Shown here: one piece after another, positions 1 through 6,392 of the stretch
How the letters are laid out: each line of letters begins with the position of its first letter
Numbering within the stretch: the stretch's first letter is position 1
Source: JBJXHB01 sp046160725
GTDB taxonomy: Bacteria; Pseudomonadota; Gammaproteobacteria; Burkholderiales; Burkholderiaceae_C
DNA length: 10,919 nucleotides
Assembly: GCA_046160725.1 (NCBI GenBank)
Contig: JBJXHB010000274.1
Span: forward strand, 1 to 10,919
Reading direction: 5' to 3'
Notes under the pieces: model-generated
What the model was told of the DNA's origin: nothing
Database searches by the model: none
Seen by the model: only the letters and a program-made list of their open reading frames with translations
Position numbers and translations under genes: made by a program

Positions 1-225
1 GGCAGCGGCAACAACCGCGGCGCGCTGCTGGGCGCGCTGGTGGTCTGGGGCATCTGGACGTTCTCCGGGGTGGCGGTGACCAAGCTGCTGCCGCCCTCGC
101 TGGCCGCCCAGGGGGCGGCGCTGCAGGTGGTCCTGATCGGCCTGGCGCTGGTGTTGATGCTGCTGTACCGTCCGCGCGGCCTGATCGGTGAAGATGCCCA
201 TGTGTCGCGCCATGCGGGCGACTAA
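1..225 (+). CDS. Branched-chain amino acid type ABC transporter permease (LivM-like), C-terminal fragment
   Basis: The reading frame is open from the first base of the window and stops with TAA at 223-225, so only the last 74 residues are seen. They comprise a glycine-rich GALLGALVVWGIW segment, a long hydrophobic helix (about residues 36-56, ALQVVLIGLALVLMLLY) and the end YRPRGLIGED. A final membrane helix followed by a basic RPRGL(I/L)G tail is typical of LivM/LivH inner-membrane permeases of the hydrophobic amino acid (HAAT) family. A substrate-binding protein of the same transporter class follows 110 bp downstream on the same strand, which supports the call. LivM is preferred over LivH because of the RPRGL ending. 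The substrate cannot be told from this fragment. The 5' part and the ATPase genes lie outside the window. Confidence 0.8.
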   Translation, partial: GSGNNRGALLGALVVWGIWTFSGVAVTKLLPPSLAAQGAALQVVLIGLALVLMLLYRPRGLIGEDAHVSRHAGD

Positions 226-274
226 GCTGCACGCTCGTCCGCAGCTGGCAACCCCTGCCGGCCGCCGCGCTGAG

Positions 275-320
275 ACCGAATCTCCCCCGCCCCCAATCTG
301 ACCCTGACCCGACCCTGCCC
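275..320 (+). promoter_or_regulatory. C-rich, G-poor leader with GACCC repeats before the substrate-binding protein gene
   Basis: This 46-nt stretch just ahead of the ribosome binding site holds 26 C and only 6 G, a strong bias even in this GC-rich DNA. GACCC occurs three times (300-304, 306-310, 311-315), and TCTCCCCC and CCCCC runs lie before it. An unstructured C-rich, G-poor RNA is the composition favoured by Rho loading (rut) sites, so it could tune read-through from the permease into the binding-protein gene. That role is inference. It may simply be spacer sequence. Confidence 0.25.
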
Positions 321-326
321 AAGGAG
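321..326 (+). promoter_or_regulatory. Ribosome binding site of the substrate-binding protein gene
   Basis: AAGGAG lies 9 nt before the ATG at 336. It is the clearest Shine-Dalgarno sequence in the window and fixes this start, in keeping with the high expression expected of a periplasmic binding protein. Confidence 0.8.
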
Positions 327-335
327 CAACCCGCC

Positions 336-1592
336 ATGTCCAGCCCCCTCATCCACCGTGCCGTCATTGGCTTGGCCGCGCTCATGTGCGCCGGCGGTGC
401 CGCCGCGCAGGCGGCCTGCCCGGTCAAGGTCGGCGGCGTGCTGCCGCTGACCGGCTCGATGGCGCCCATCACCAAAAAGATCGCGCAGTCGGCCGAGCTG
501 GCCTTCGAGCACATCAACGCCGGCGGCGGCGTCAAGGGCTGCCCGGTCAGCTTCATCCTGCGCGACGACCAGGGCCAGCCGACCGTTGGCGTCGATGCGG
601 CCAAGTACCTGGTCGAGGTCGAGAAGGTCTCGGCCTTCACCGGCACCATCTCCTCCGGCATCACCGGCCCGATCATCAGTTCGGTCACTGCGCCGTCCAA
701 GGTGGTGCAGGTCACCTGCTGCTCCACCGCCAGCCCGTTCACGCTGGACGGCCGGTCGCAGGGCTACTTCTTCCGCACCATCCCGACCAGCAAGACCCAG
801 GCTTTTGCCACTGCCAGCGAGACCACCCGACGCGGCTTCAAGAAGACGGCGGTGATCTACGTCAACACCGACTTCGGCAAGGACATGCTGGGCTTCTACC
901 GGCAGGCGGTGGGCAAGCTCGGCGGCGACATTGCCATCGAGATGCCCTACAACGACAACCAGCCCAGCTACCGGGCGGAGGTCACCCGCGCGCTGGCTGC
1001 CAAGCCGGAGAGCCTGCTGCTGATCGGCTTCCCCAAGGATGCGGTGACCATCGTGCGCGAGTGGCTCAGCCTGGGTGGCCCCAAGCGCGTGGCGCTGAAC
1101 AACTCGATGCGCACGCTGGATTTCGTCAACGGTGTCGGCGCCCAGCATGTGGAGGACTTCTTCGGCATGGACAACGCTCAGGTCGCGGGCGCGCACGTGG
1201 ACGCCTTCAACAAGGCCTTCGAGGACAAGTTCAAGACCGACAGCAAGGGCCCCGGCGTGCACACCCAGTACGACGCGGTGATGGTGCTGGGCCTGGCCAT
1301 GAACATTGCCAAGGACCTGAGCGGCCCCAGCATCAAGGACGCCATCCGCCAGGTGCATGCCGCCAACGGCACGCCGGTGGGCACCGGTCCGGCCGAGTTC
1401 CGCAAAGCCATCGAGCTGATCAAGGCCGGGCGCCCGATCAAGTACCACGGCGCCACCGGCCCGATCGAGTTCGACGCCAACGGCGACGTCACCGGCCCGG
1501 CGCTGGTGTGGCGCATCAAGGGCGGCCAGATCGAGACCGACCGCATCATCTCCATCGAGGAGATGCAGGCCTTGTTCAAGAAGGTCGACTGA
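336..1592 (+). CDS. Periplasmic substrate-binding protein of a branched-chain amino acid type ABC transporter (Peripla_BP_6)
   Basis: This 418-residue protein is normal in length for LivJ/LivK-like and aromatic or amide-binding relatives. Residues 1-26 form a Sec signal peptide: a short basic start, a hydrophobic core (AVIGLAALMCAGGAAA) and an AQA|A cleavage site. Cys28 is not in a lipobox, so the protein should be free in the periplasm. The mature start KVGGVLPLTGSMAP (31-44) is the family signature that opens the first lobe and contributes to ligand binding. GGGVKGCPV, the FTGTISSG segment near 101-108 and VIYVNTDFGKDM also fit the family. Cysteines at 28, 69, 128 and 129 could form disulfides. 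The adjacent CC pair at 128-129 sits near the expected ligand cleft and is unusual. The gene follows the LivM-like permease and converges on the kinase gene with 10 bp between stops. The ligand is unknown; amino acids, amides, urea and aromatic acids are all bound by this family. Confidence 0.92.
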   Translation: MSSPLIHRAVIGLAALMCAGGAAAQAACPVKVGGVLPLTGSMAPITKKIAQSAELAFEHINAGGGVKGCPVSFILRDDQGQPTVGVDAAKYLVEVEKVSAFTGTISSGITGPIISSVTAPSKVVQVTCCSTASPFTLDGRSQGYFFRTIPTSKTQAFATASETTRRGFKKTAVIYVNTDFGKDMLGFYRQAVGKLGGDIAIEMPYNDNQPSYRAEVTRALAAKPESLLLIGFPKDAVTIVREWLSLGGPKRVALNNSMRTLDFVNGVGAQHVEDFFGMDNAQVAGAHVDAFNKAFEDKFKTDSKGPGVHTQYDAVMVLGLAMNIAKDLSGPSIKDAIRQVHAANGTPVGTGPAEFRKAIELIKAGRPIKYHGATGPIEFDANGDVTGPALVWRIKGGQIETDRIISIEEMQALFKKVD

Positions 1593-1602
1593 CGCAGCGC
1601 CC

Positions 1603-3420
1603 TCAGCCCGGCGCTGTGCCGGGTGCCGCGGCCGGCCGCAGGGACAAGGTGACGCAGCCGCCGCTGGCCGAGGCAAAGCTGATCTCGCCGCCCAACGCCT
1701 GGGCCCGCCAGCGCATGTTGCGCAGGCCGTTGCCGGCGTGTGGCGCGGCAGCGTCGAAGCCGCGGCCGTTGTCGGCCAGGCGCAGCTCCAGTCGGTCATC
1801 GTGCATGCGCGCCGACAGCACCGCCTCGGTGGCGCCGGCGTGGCGGGCGACATTGGTGGCCGCCTCCAGCAGCAGGCGGCGCAGGTGCTGCACGCGGGCC
1901 GGGGTCAGGTCGGGCGTGGCCGGCAGCTCGTCCACGTCCCAGCGCAGGTCGATGCGCGACAGCGCCAGCCGGCGCTCCAACTGCGGCCGCAGGCTGCCCA
2001 GCATGGTCGACAGGTTGCCGTCGAACGGGCTCATCGCGTCCACCACCAGTCGCAGCTCGTCGATGGCCGAGCGCACCTGCGGTTGCAGCTCTGCGGCCGG
2101 CGAGCCGGGGCGCTCCGTCAGTGCAAGCAGGCCGGACAGCTGCGCGCCCAGGCCGTCGTGCATGTCACGCATCACGCGCTCGCGCTCGTCCTGCATGGCC
2201 CTATCCAGCTGGGCGCGCGCCTGCCCGCGGTGCAGCAGCTCCAGCTCGGTCTGCTGGCGCTGCAGGGCCTGTTGCAGTGCCAGCTGCCGTTGCTGGTCGG
2301 CGCGCCGCGCATGTTGCAAGCGCCGCGCCACCAGCACCACCATGGCCAGGCTGAAGGCGGCGGTCACCAGCCGGCTCCAGGTCGGGTGCGAGTACATCGA
2401 GCCGGCCGATTCCGTCAGGTCGGCGATGCCGCCGGCCACCGATGCCACCACCCAGCCCGCGAACAGCCAGCGCCAGAAGTGGCGCTCGCGGAAGGCGTTG
2501 ATGCCGACGTAGACCGCCAGCAGCAGGAACATCAGGGTGACACCGAACAGCCAGCCGACCCACAGGTCGCGCCAGCGCAGCAGCACCACCACCGGGACGA
2601 CCACGCACCAGGCAGCGATGAAGACAATGTAGGCGCGCCTGAAGAACCGGTTCCAGCGGCCCACCGCCCGGAGGAAGAAGTTGGTCATCGCCAGCTGTGT
2701 CAGGCCGAACACCGTGGCCACGCCGGTACCCCAGAGCTGCCAGTCCAGCGGCATGTCGATCCAGAACATCTCCGCCAGGCGCGTGGCCCAGGCCAGCTCG
2801 GCCAGACCGCAGGCCAGAAAGAGGGCCTCGCGCTGCACCCACCACACCAGCAGGCTCATCGCGCCCAGCATCAGCGACATCCACATCAGCGCCCGCGTCA
2901 CCTCCACCCGCCACAGGTAGTGGCGGTCGAAGGCCGTCTGCACCGCGGCATGCGGCCCGAGCACGGGCGCATGCAATTGCGCGGCACGGCCCATGGCGGC
3001 GTGGATGGTGACCACCAGTTGGTTGTCGGCCGCCAGCAGCGTGGCCGGCAGTGGCACCAGCCAGGGGCGCTTGACGGCGTCGTGGCGCTGCGTGCCGGCG
3101 GCGCCGATGGCAAAGACTTCGCGTCCGTTCAGTTGAACCTCGATGCCGTTGCCGGCGCGCGCCAGCAGCAGCGACAGCGGCGGGTCGTCGCCCGCCGGGC
3201 GGGCAAACGCAAACACGAAGCGCGCGCTGCCGTCCTGGGCGCTGTGCACCAGGTCCCAGCGGAAGGGCAGCGCGGGCGCTATGGCCTGGCAGTCCGACGC
3301 GCCGGCCGGCTGGACGCAGGCCTGCGTCGGCTGCAGCGTTTGAAGCGCGCCCGCCGGTGTCGCCAGCGCTGGGCTGCAGGCCAGCACGATGGCCAGCCAG
3401 AGTGCAATCAGGACGGTCAG
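1603..3420 (-). CDS. 7TM sensor histidine kinase (7TMR-DISM-like, HisKA_3/NarL class), start uncertain
   Basis: This kinase autophosphorylates and probably passes the phosphate to the regulator encoded just upstream. Numbered from a CTG at 3420 (605 aa), it has an N-terminal signal/anchor, a periplasmic beta-rich region (about 30-170), seven hydrophobic helices (about 175-367), a Gln/Arg-rich coiled coil (368-410) and the HisKA_3 box RDMHDGLGAQL with His421 at bases 2158-2160. Then come the N box LLLEAATNVARHAG (Asn523), G1 ADNGRGFD (Asp550) and G2 GNGLRNM. Periplasmic domain plus 7TM plus kinase is the 7TMR-DISM layout. The frame stays open into the regulator gene up to 3609, but no ATG, GTG or TTG lies at a sensible place. 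ATG at 3531 would overlap the regulator by 98 nt, and GTG at 3387 would cut the signal peptide. ATG at 3434 overlaps the regulator stop but is out of frame by one base. The kinase identity is certain; the 5' end is not. Confidence 0.88.
   Translation of the reverse strand: MTVLIALWLAIVLACSPALATPAGALQTLQPTQACVQPAGASDCQAIAPALPFRWDLVHSAQDGSARFVFAFARPAGDDPPLSLLLARAGNGIEVQLNGREVFAIGAAGTQRHDAVKRPWLVPLPATLLAADNQLVVTIHAAMGRAAQLHAPVLGPHAAVQTAFDRHYLWRVEVTRALMWMSLMLGAMSLLVWWVQREALFLACGLAELAWATRLAEMFWIDMPLDWQLWGTGVATVFGLTQLAMTNFFLRAVGRWNRFFRRAYIVFIAAWCVVVPVVVLLRWRDLWVGWLFGVTLMFLLLAVYVGINAFRERHFWRWLFAGWVVASVAGGIADLTESAGSMYSHPTWSRLVTAAFSLAMVVLVARRLQHARRADQQRQLALQQALQRQQTELELLHRGQARAQLDRAMQDERERVMRDMHDGLGAQLSGLLALTERPGSPAAELQPQVRSAIDELRLVVDAMSPFDGNLSTMLGSLRPQLERRLALSRIDLRWDVDELPATPDLTPARVQHLRRLLLEAATNVARHAGATEAVLSARMHDDRLELRLADNGRGFDAAAPHAGNGLRNMRWRAQALGGEISFASASGGCVTLSLRPAAAPGTAPG
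1607..1623. terminator. Possible hairpin terminator between convergent genes
   Basis: CCCGGC, a GCTGT loop and GCCGGG form a perfect 6-bp GC stem just after the stop of the binding-protein gene. It overlaps the last codons of the convergent kinase gene. No T-run follows on either strand, so intrinsic termination would be weak. Its position between convergent stops is the main reason to list it. Confidence 0.3.
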
Positions 3421-3433
3421 GCGCTGCCCGGCA

Positions 3434-4147
3434 TCAACGCCGAACCGGCCGCGGGAACACCTGCTCCAGCAGGCCCAGACGGCTGGCCTCGAAGACGGCC
3501 TCGCCCCGGGAGTTGACGCTGAGCTTGGCATAGATGTTCTTGATGTGCGAGTGCACGGTGTTGATCGTGACGCTGCTGAGCTGGGCGATCTCGGCGTACT
3601 TGAAGCCACGTGCCACGTATTGCAGCACCTGGCTCTCGGCCTGGGTGAGCCGGATCACCGGCTCGGCGGCCGGTTCCTGCGGTGGCGGCGCTGCGGCCAC
3701 CACCGGACGCACCTGTTGCAGCAACAGCCGCGCGATGCTGGGCGTCATGGGTGCGCCGCCGCGGCGCAGCTGGCGGATCAGCACGACGATCTCGTCGTGC
3801 ATGCTGTCCTTGAGCAGGTAGCCGCTGGCGCCGGCCTTGACGCTCTGCAGCACCTTGTCCGCATCATCGAAGACCGTCAGCACCATGATGTCGGTGCCCG
3901 GGTGGTGCTGGGCGCAGTAGTTGATGACCGCCAATCCTGGCAGGTCGGGCAGGCCCAGGTCCACCAGCAGCACATCCACCGCATGGCGCGACAGCCAGGT
4001 CAGCGCGCTACGCGCATCCGAGAACTCCGCGACGAAGGCCAGCCCGCTGTCACCGCGCAGCGCCTCGCGCACCCGCTCGCGCACGGCGGGGTCGTCGTCC
4101 ACCATGGCCACGGTGATGCAGGCGGCGCTGTCGTCCATGGCCGGCAT
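3434..4147 (-). CDS. NarL/FixJ-type response regulator (receiver + LuxR helix-turn-helix)
   Basis: This 237-residue DNA-binding regulator has receiver domain residues 11-128: the acidic cluster DDD17-19, phosphoacceptor Asp63 in VLLVDLGLPDLPG, Thr91 in MVLTVFDD and Lys113 in GYLLKD, so every switch residue is present. A proline/alanine-rich linker (about 148-163) leads to a LuxR/GerE HTH (166-230). That HTH contains LTQAESQVLQYVARG, the recognition helix INTVHSHIKNIYAKL, and a tail that departs from the usual VxNRTEA pattern (VNSRGEAVFEA). It is the natural partner of the HisKA_3 kinase downstream, whose coding frame begins at or just after this stop. The ATG at 4147 is used; ATG at 4138 would remove three residues and is equally possible because neither has a good ribosome binding site. 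The targets are unknown. Candidates are its own operon, the MFS/hydrolase genes upstream and the ABC transporter genes. Confidence 0.93.
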   Translation of the reverse strand: MPAMDDSAACITVAMVDDDPAVRERVREALRGDSGLAFVAEFSDARSALTWLSRHAVDVLLVDLGLPDLPGLAVINYCAQHHPGTDIMVLTVFDDADKVLQSVKAGASGYLLKDSMHDEIVVLIRQLRRGGAPMTPSIARLLLQQVRPVVAAAPPPQEPAAEPVIRLTQAESQVLQYVARGFKYAEIAQLSSVTINTVHSHIKNIYAKLSVNSRGEAVFEASRLGLLEQVFPRPVRR

Positions 4148-4157
4148 TGTCGTGAAT

Positions 4158-4174
4158 GCCGGGCAGATGCCGGC
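4158..4174. repeat. Small inverted repeat in the leader of the response regulator gene
   Basis: GCCGG and CCGGC flank a 7-nt centre, 10 bp before the regulator start codon. This is a possible autoregulatory site or leader hairpin. A 5-bp GC repeat is common by chance here, so the support is weak. Confidence 0.2.
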
Positions 4175-4194
4175 GCCGCGTCACCAGTTCAGGG

Positions 4195-4211
4195 GAGGGC
4201 GGGCCGCCCTC
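4195..4211. terminator. Hairpin at the stop codon of the MFS gene
   Basis: GAGGGC, a GGGCC centre and GCCCTC form a perfect 6-bp stem (8+1+8 as a DNA palindrome) lying on the stop codon of the transporter gene. In the direction of the minus-strand genes it is followed by CCCTGAAC rather than a T-run. It may attenuate transcription between the metabolic genes and the two-component pair, or only protect the 3' end. Confidence 0.3.
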
Positions 4212-5538
4212 ATCGCACCCTCAGCCGCGCAAAGCTGGCCAGCGCCGCCAGGGCCGCGGTGCCGATGCCCAGGCGCAGCGCCCAGGCCGGCCCGTCGGTG
4301 CCGGCCAGGCCGAAGCACAGCGCCACCCCGGCGGCACCGCTGGACTGCCCCAGCAGCCGGACGATGGCGATGACGGCGCTGGCACTGCCGGCGCGCTCGG
4401 GCGGTGCACTGGACATCAGGGCATTGAGGTTGGGCGACTGGAACAGCGCGAAGCCGGTGCCGCACAGCGCCATGCGCCAGGCGATGTCCGCCGCGCTGTG
4501 CTGCGCCGTCAGGCCGGACAGCAGGGCCATGCCCGCGCATAGGCCCAGCAGGCCGATCCCGCCCAGCCAGCCCGCGGGTATGCGCTCCGACAGCCGCCCG
4601 GCCAGTGGCGCCGACAGCGCCACCATCACCGCCCAGGGCAGCAACAGAAAGCCGGTCTCCACCGGTGGGCGCTGCAGCGCGCCCTGAAAGAAGAAGGGTA
4701 GGGCGATGAAGGCCAGGCCCTGGGTGATGAAGGCGGCGCAGGAGGTAAAGGCCGACAGCGCGAACAACGGCCGCCGCAGCAGGTCCACCGGCAGCATCGG
4801 CGCCCTCTGGCCGCGCTGGCGGCGCAGCAGGAGCGCGGTGCTGGCCAGCGCCAGCGCTGCCGCCGTGGCCACCAGTGTGGCCGGCTGGCGCTGCGCCGCC
4901 GAGCACAGCGCCAGCACCAGTGCCGCAAAGCCCGTCGCCGCCAACAGGGCCGCTACAGGGTCGAAGGGCTGGCCTCGCGGTGGGCTATCAGGCAGGGCGC
5001 GCCAGCAGCAGGCCAGGGCCAGCAGGCCGAAGGGGATGTTGAAAGCGAACAGCCATGGCCAGGGCGCCACCGCCAATATCAGCGATGCAATGGTCGGCCC
5101 GACGACGAAGCCCAGGCCCACCACCAGCGCATTGAGGCCGACGCCGCGCCCCAGGTGATCGGGCGGATACAGCAGCCGCACCAGCGCCAGGTTCACGCTC
5201 ATCAGCGCACCGGCGCCAATGCCCTGCAGGGCCCGGCCGGCCACCAGCATGGGGAGCGAGGTCGACAGCACGCACAGCACCGAGGCGCAGATGAAGAAGG
5301 CCAGCCCGCCCAGGAACAGCCGGCGCACGCCCAGTCGGTCGCCCAGCGCGGCAAACGGCAGCAAGGTGGCCACCACCACCAGCTGGTAGGCATTGATGAT
5401 CCAGATCGACGCCGCCGGCGTGGTGCCGAGGCCGGCCGCAATGCTGGGCAGTGCGGTGTTGGCAATGGCCGACTCCAGCGTGGTCACGCCCACGCCGAGC
5501 ATCAGCCCGACCAGCGCCGGGACTCTGCCGCTGGACAT
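4210..5538 (-). CDS. MFS transporter, EmrB/QacA (DHA2) drug:H+ antiporter-like
   Basis: This 442-residue protein is almost entirely hydrophobic helices (about 12-14). The first helix region LESAIANTALPSI (21-33) matches the DHA2 pattern LDxTIVNVALPxI. Motif A is GDRLGVRR (66-73), the helix-4 motif is GRALQGIGAGALMS (101-114) and motif C-like GLGFVVGPTIAS (141-152) marks proton antiporters. Family members exchange protons for organic compounds across the inner membrane, usually as efflux pumps. The ATG at 5538 shares one base with the TGA of the hydrolase gene (TGATG), which shows translational coupling. The frame stays open further upstream, but that part is arginine-rich and has no membrane character, so it was not used. 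The linkage suggests that it carries the substrate or product of the two enzymes encoded upstream (inference). No local TetR or MarR repressor is seen. Confidence 0.9.
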   Translation of the reverse strand: MSSGRVPALVGLMLGVGVTTLESAIANTALPSIAAGLGTTPAASIWIINAYQLVVVATLLPFAALGDRLGVRRLFLGGLAFFICASVLCVLSTSLPMLVAGRALQGIGAGALMSVNLALVRLLYPPDHLGRGVGLNALVVGLGFVVGPTIASLILAVAPWPWLFAFNIPFGLLALACCWRALPDSPPRGQPFDPVAALLAATGFAALVLALCSAAQRQPATLVATAAALALASTALLLRRQRGQRAPMLPVDLLRRPLFALSAFTSCAAFITQGLAFIALPFFFQGALQRPPVETGFLLLPWAVMVALSAPLAGRLSERIPAGWLGGIGLLGLCAGMALLSGLTAQHSAADIAWRMALCGTGFALFQSPNLNALMSSAPPERAGSASAVIAIVRLLGQSSGAAGVALCFGLAGTDGPAWALRLGIGTAALAALASFARLRVR

Positions 5539-6392
5539 CAACCGACTTCGAAACGCCAGGCTTCGCCGGCCGGCACCACATGCCCGGCGGTGGGATGCGC
5601 GAAATGCGTGCCCAGCACCAGCGAGCGGTCGGCGGCGCAACAGGCCAGGAACCGCCGGCGCGTGCGTCGGGCCTGCTCGCCGTCGCTGTCGAACCTGACC
5701 ACGCGGTCCGGCTCGCTGCACTGGATCGGGTGGTGCATGAGGTCGCCGGTGATCACCGCCTGCTGGCCCTGGGACCGGATGCGTACGCTGACATGGCCCG
5801 GTGTGTGGCCCGGCGTCGGCTCCAGTGCCACCTCGTCGGTCAGGCGATGGTCGGTGTCCACCAGCAGGGCCAGCCCGGCATCGACGATCGGCCGAACAGA
5901 ATCACCAATCACGTCGTCACCCGGCTCGGATGGCTGCTGCGACCAGTGCGCCCATTCTGGCCGCGCGAACAGATAGCGCGCGTTCGGGAACGTGGGCACC
6001 CATCGGCCGTCGACCCAGCGCGTGTTCCAGCCCACATGGTCCACATGCAGGTGGGTGCACAGCACGGCGTCGATGCTCTCGAGCGCGAAGCCGGCGTCGG
6101 TCATTTGTTGCAGGAAAGGGCCGTTCAGCCGGTCCCAGGCCGGGTTGTGGCGCGGCTTGTCGTTGCCCACGCAGGTGTCGACCACGATGCGCTGGCCACA
6201 GGACTCGATGACGAAGCAGTGGATCGACATCAGCAGCCGGCCATCGGCATCCGCAAAGTGCGGTCGCAGCCAGGGATGCTGTAGAACCAGGTCCGCCGGA
6301 GGGTCGCGGAACAGAAAGCGCGGCGAGGTGGGCGTGGGCCCGCTTTCGACCACCTGGGTGATGCGAACCTGTCCGATGTGCCAACGGTTCAT
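5538..6392 (-). CDS. Metallo-beta-lactamase-fold hydrolase, lactonase-like
   Basis: This 284-residue cytoplasmic enzyme has no signal peptide. The dinuclear metal site is complete: THLHVDH (His114, His116, Asp118, His119), PGHTPGH (His196), TGDLMHH (Asp217) and GTHFAHP (His263 or His266). This ligand set and the length fit the branch that holds AHL lactonases, 4-pyridoxolactonase and other small-ester or lactone hydrolases, rather than glyoxalase II or true beta-lactamases. The start at 6392 is chosen because GAAGG lies 9 nt before it and because its ATG overlaps the TGA of the fusion gene (ATGA). The alternative ATG at 6428 would add twelve arginine-rich residues. Placed between an aldo/keto reductase and a transporter, it may open a lactone made by the reductase. 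That substrate is inference; quorum-quenching activity is an alternative. Confidence 0.9.
   Translation of the reverse strand: MNRWHIGQVRITQVVESGPTPTSPRFLFRDPPADLVLQHPWLRPHFADADGRLLMSIHCFVIESCGQRIVVDTCVGNDKPRHNPAWDRLNGPFLQQMTDAGFALESIDAVLCTHLHVDHVGWNTRWVDGRWVPTFPNARYLFARPEWAHWSQQPSEPGDDVIGDSVRPIVDAGLALLVDTDHRLTDEVALEPTPGHTPGHVSVRIRSQGQQAVITGDLMHHPIQCSEPDRVVRFDSDGEQARRTRRRFLACCAADRSLVLGTHFAHPTAGHVVPAGEAWRFEVG

Noticed and set aside
222..1853. Long open frame of 543 codons on the minus strand opposite the binding-protein gene
   Set aside because: It lies opposite a gene with a signal peptide, ribosome binding site and family motifs. Its translation is Gly/Ala/Arg/Asp-rich with no domain likeness, as expected of GC-rich antisense frames.
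386..2512. 708-codon plus-strand frame across the binding-protein gene and the kinase gene
   Set aside because: It spans two convergent well-supported genes in a shadow frame, is extremely rich in Arg, Gly and Pro, and has no recognisable domain.
1738..3516. 592-codon plus-strand frame opposite the kinase gene
   Set aside because: Gln/His/Arg-rich antisense translation without motifs; the minus strand encodes a complete 7TM kinase.
3389..4687. 432-codon plus-strand frame opposite the regulator and the MFS gene end
   Set aside because: It crosses two genes and their spacer, with no domain likeness and no ribosome binding site.
5536..5721. Longer MFS protein with 61 extra N-terminal residues
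   Set aside because: The extra part is basic and polar, overlaps the hydrolase coding region in another frame, and the coupled TGATG start at 5538 directly precedes the first membrane helix.
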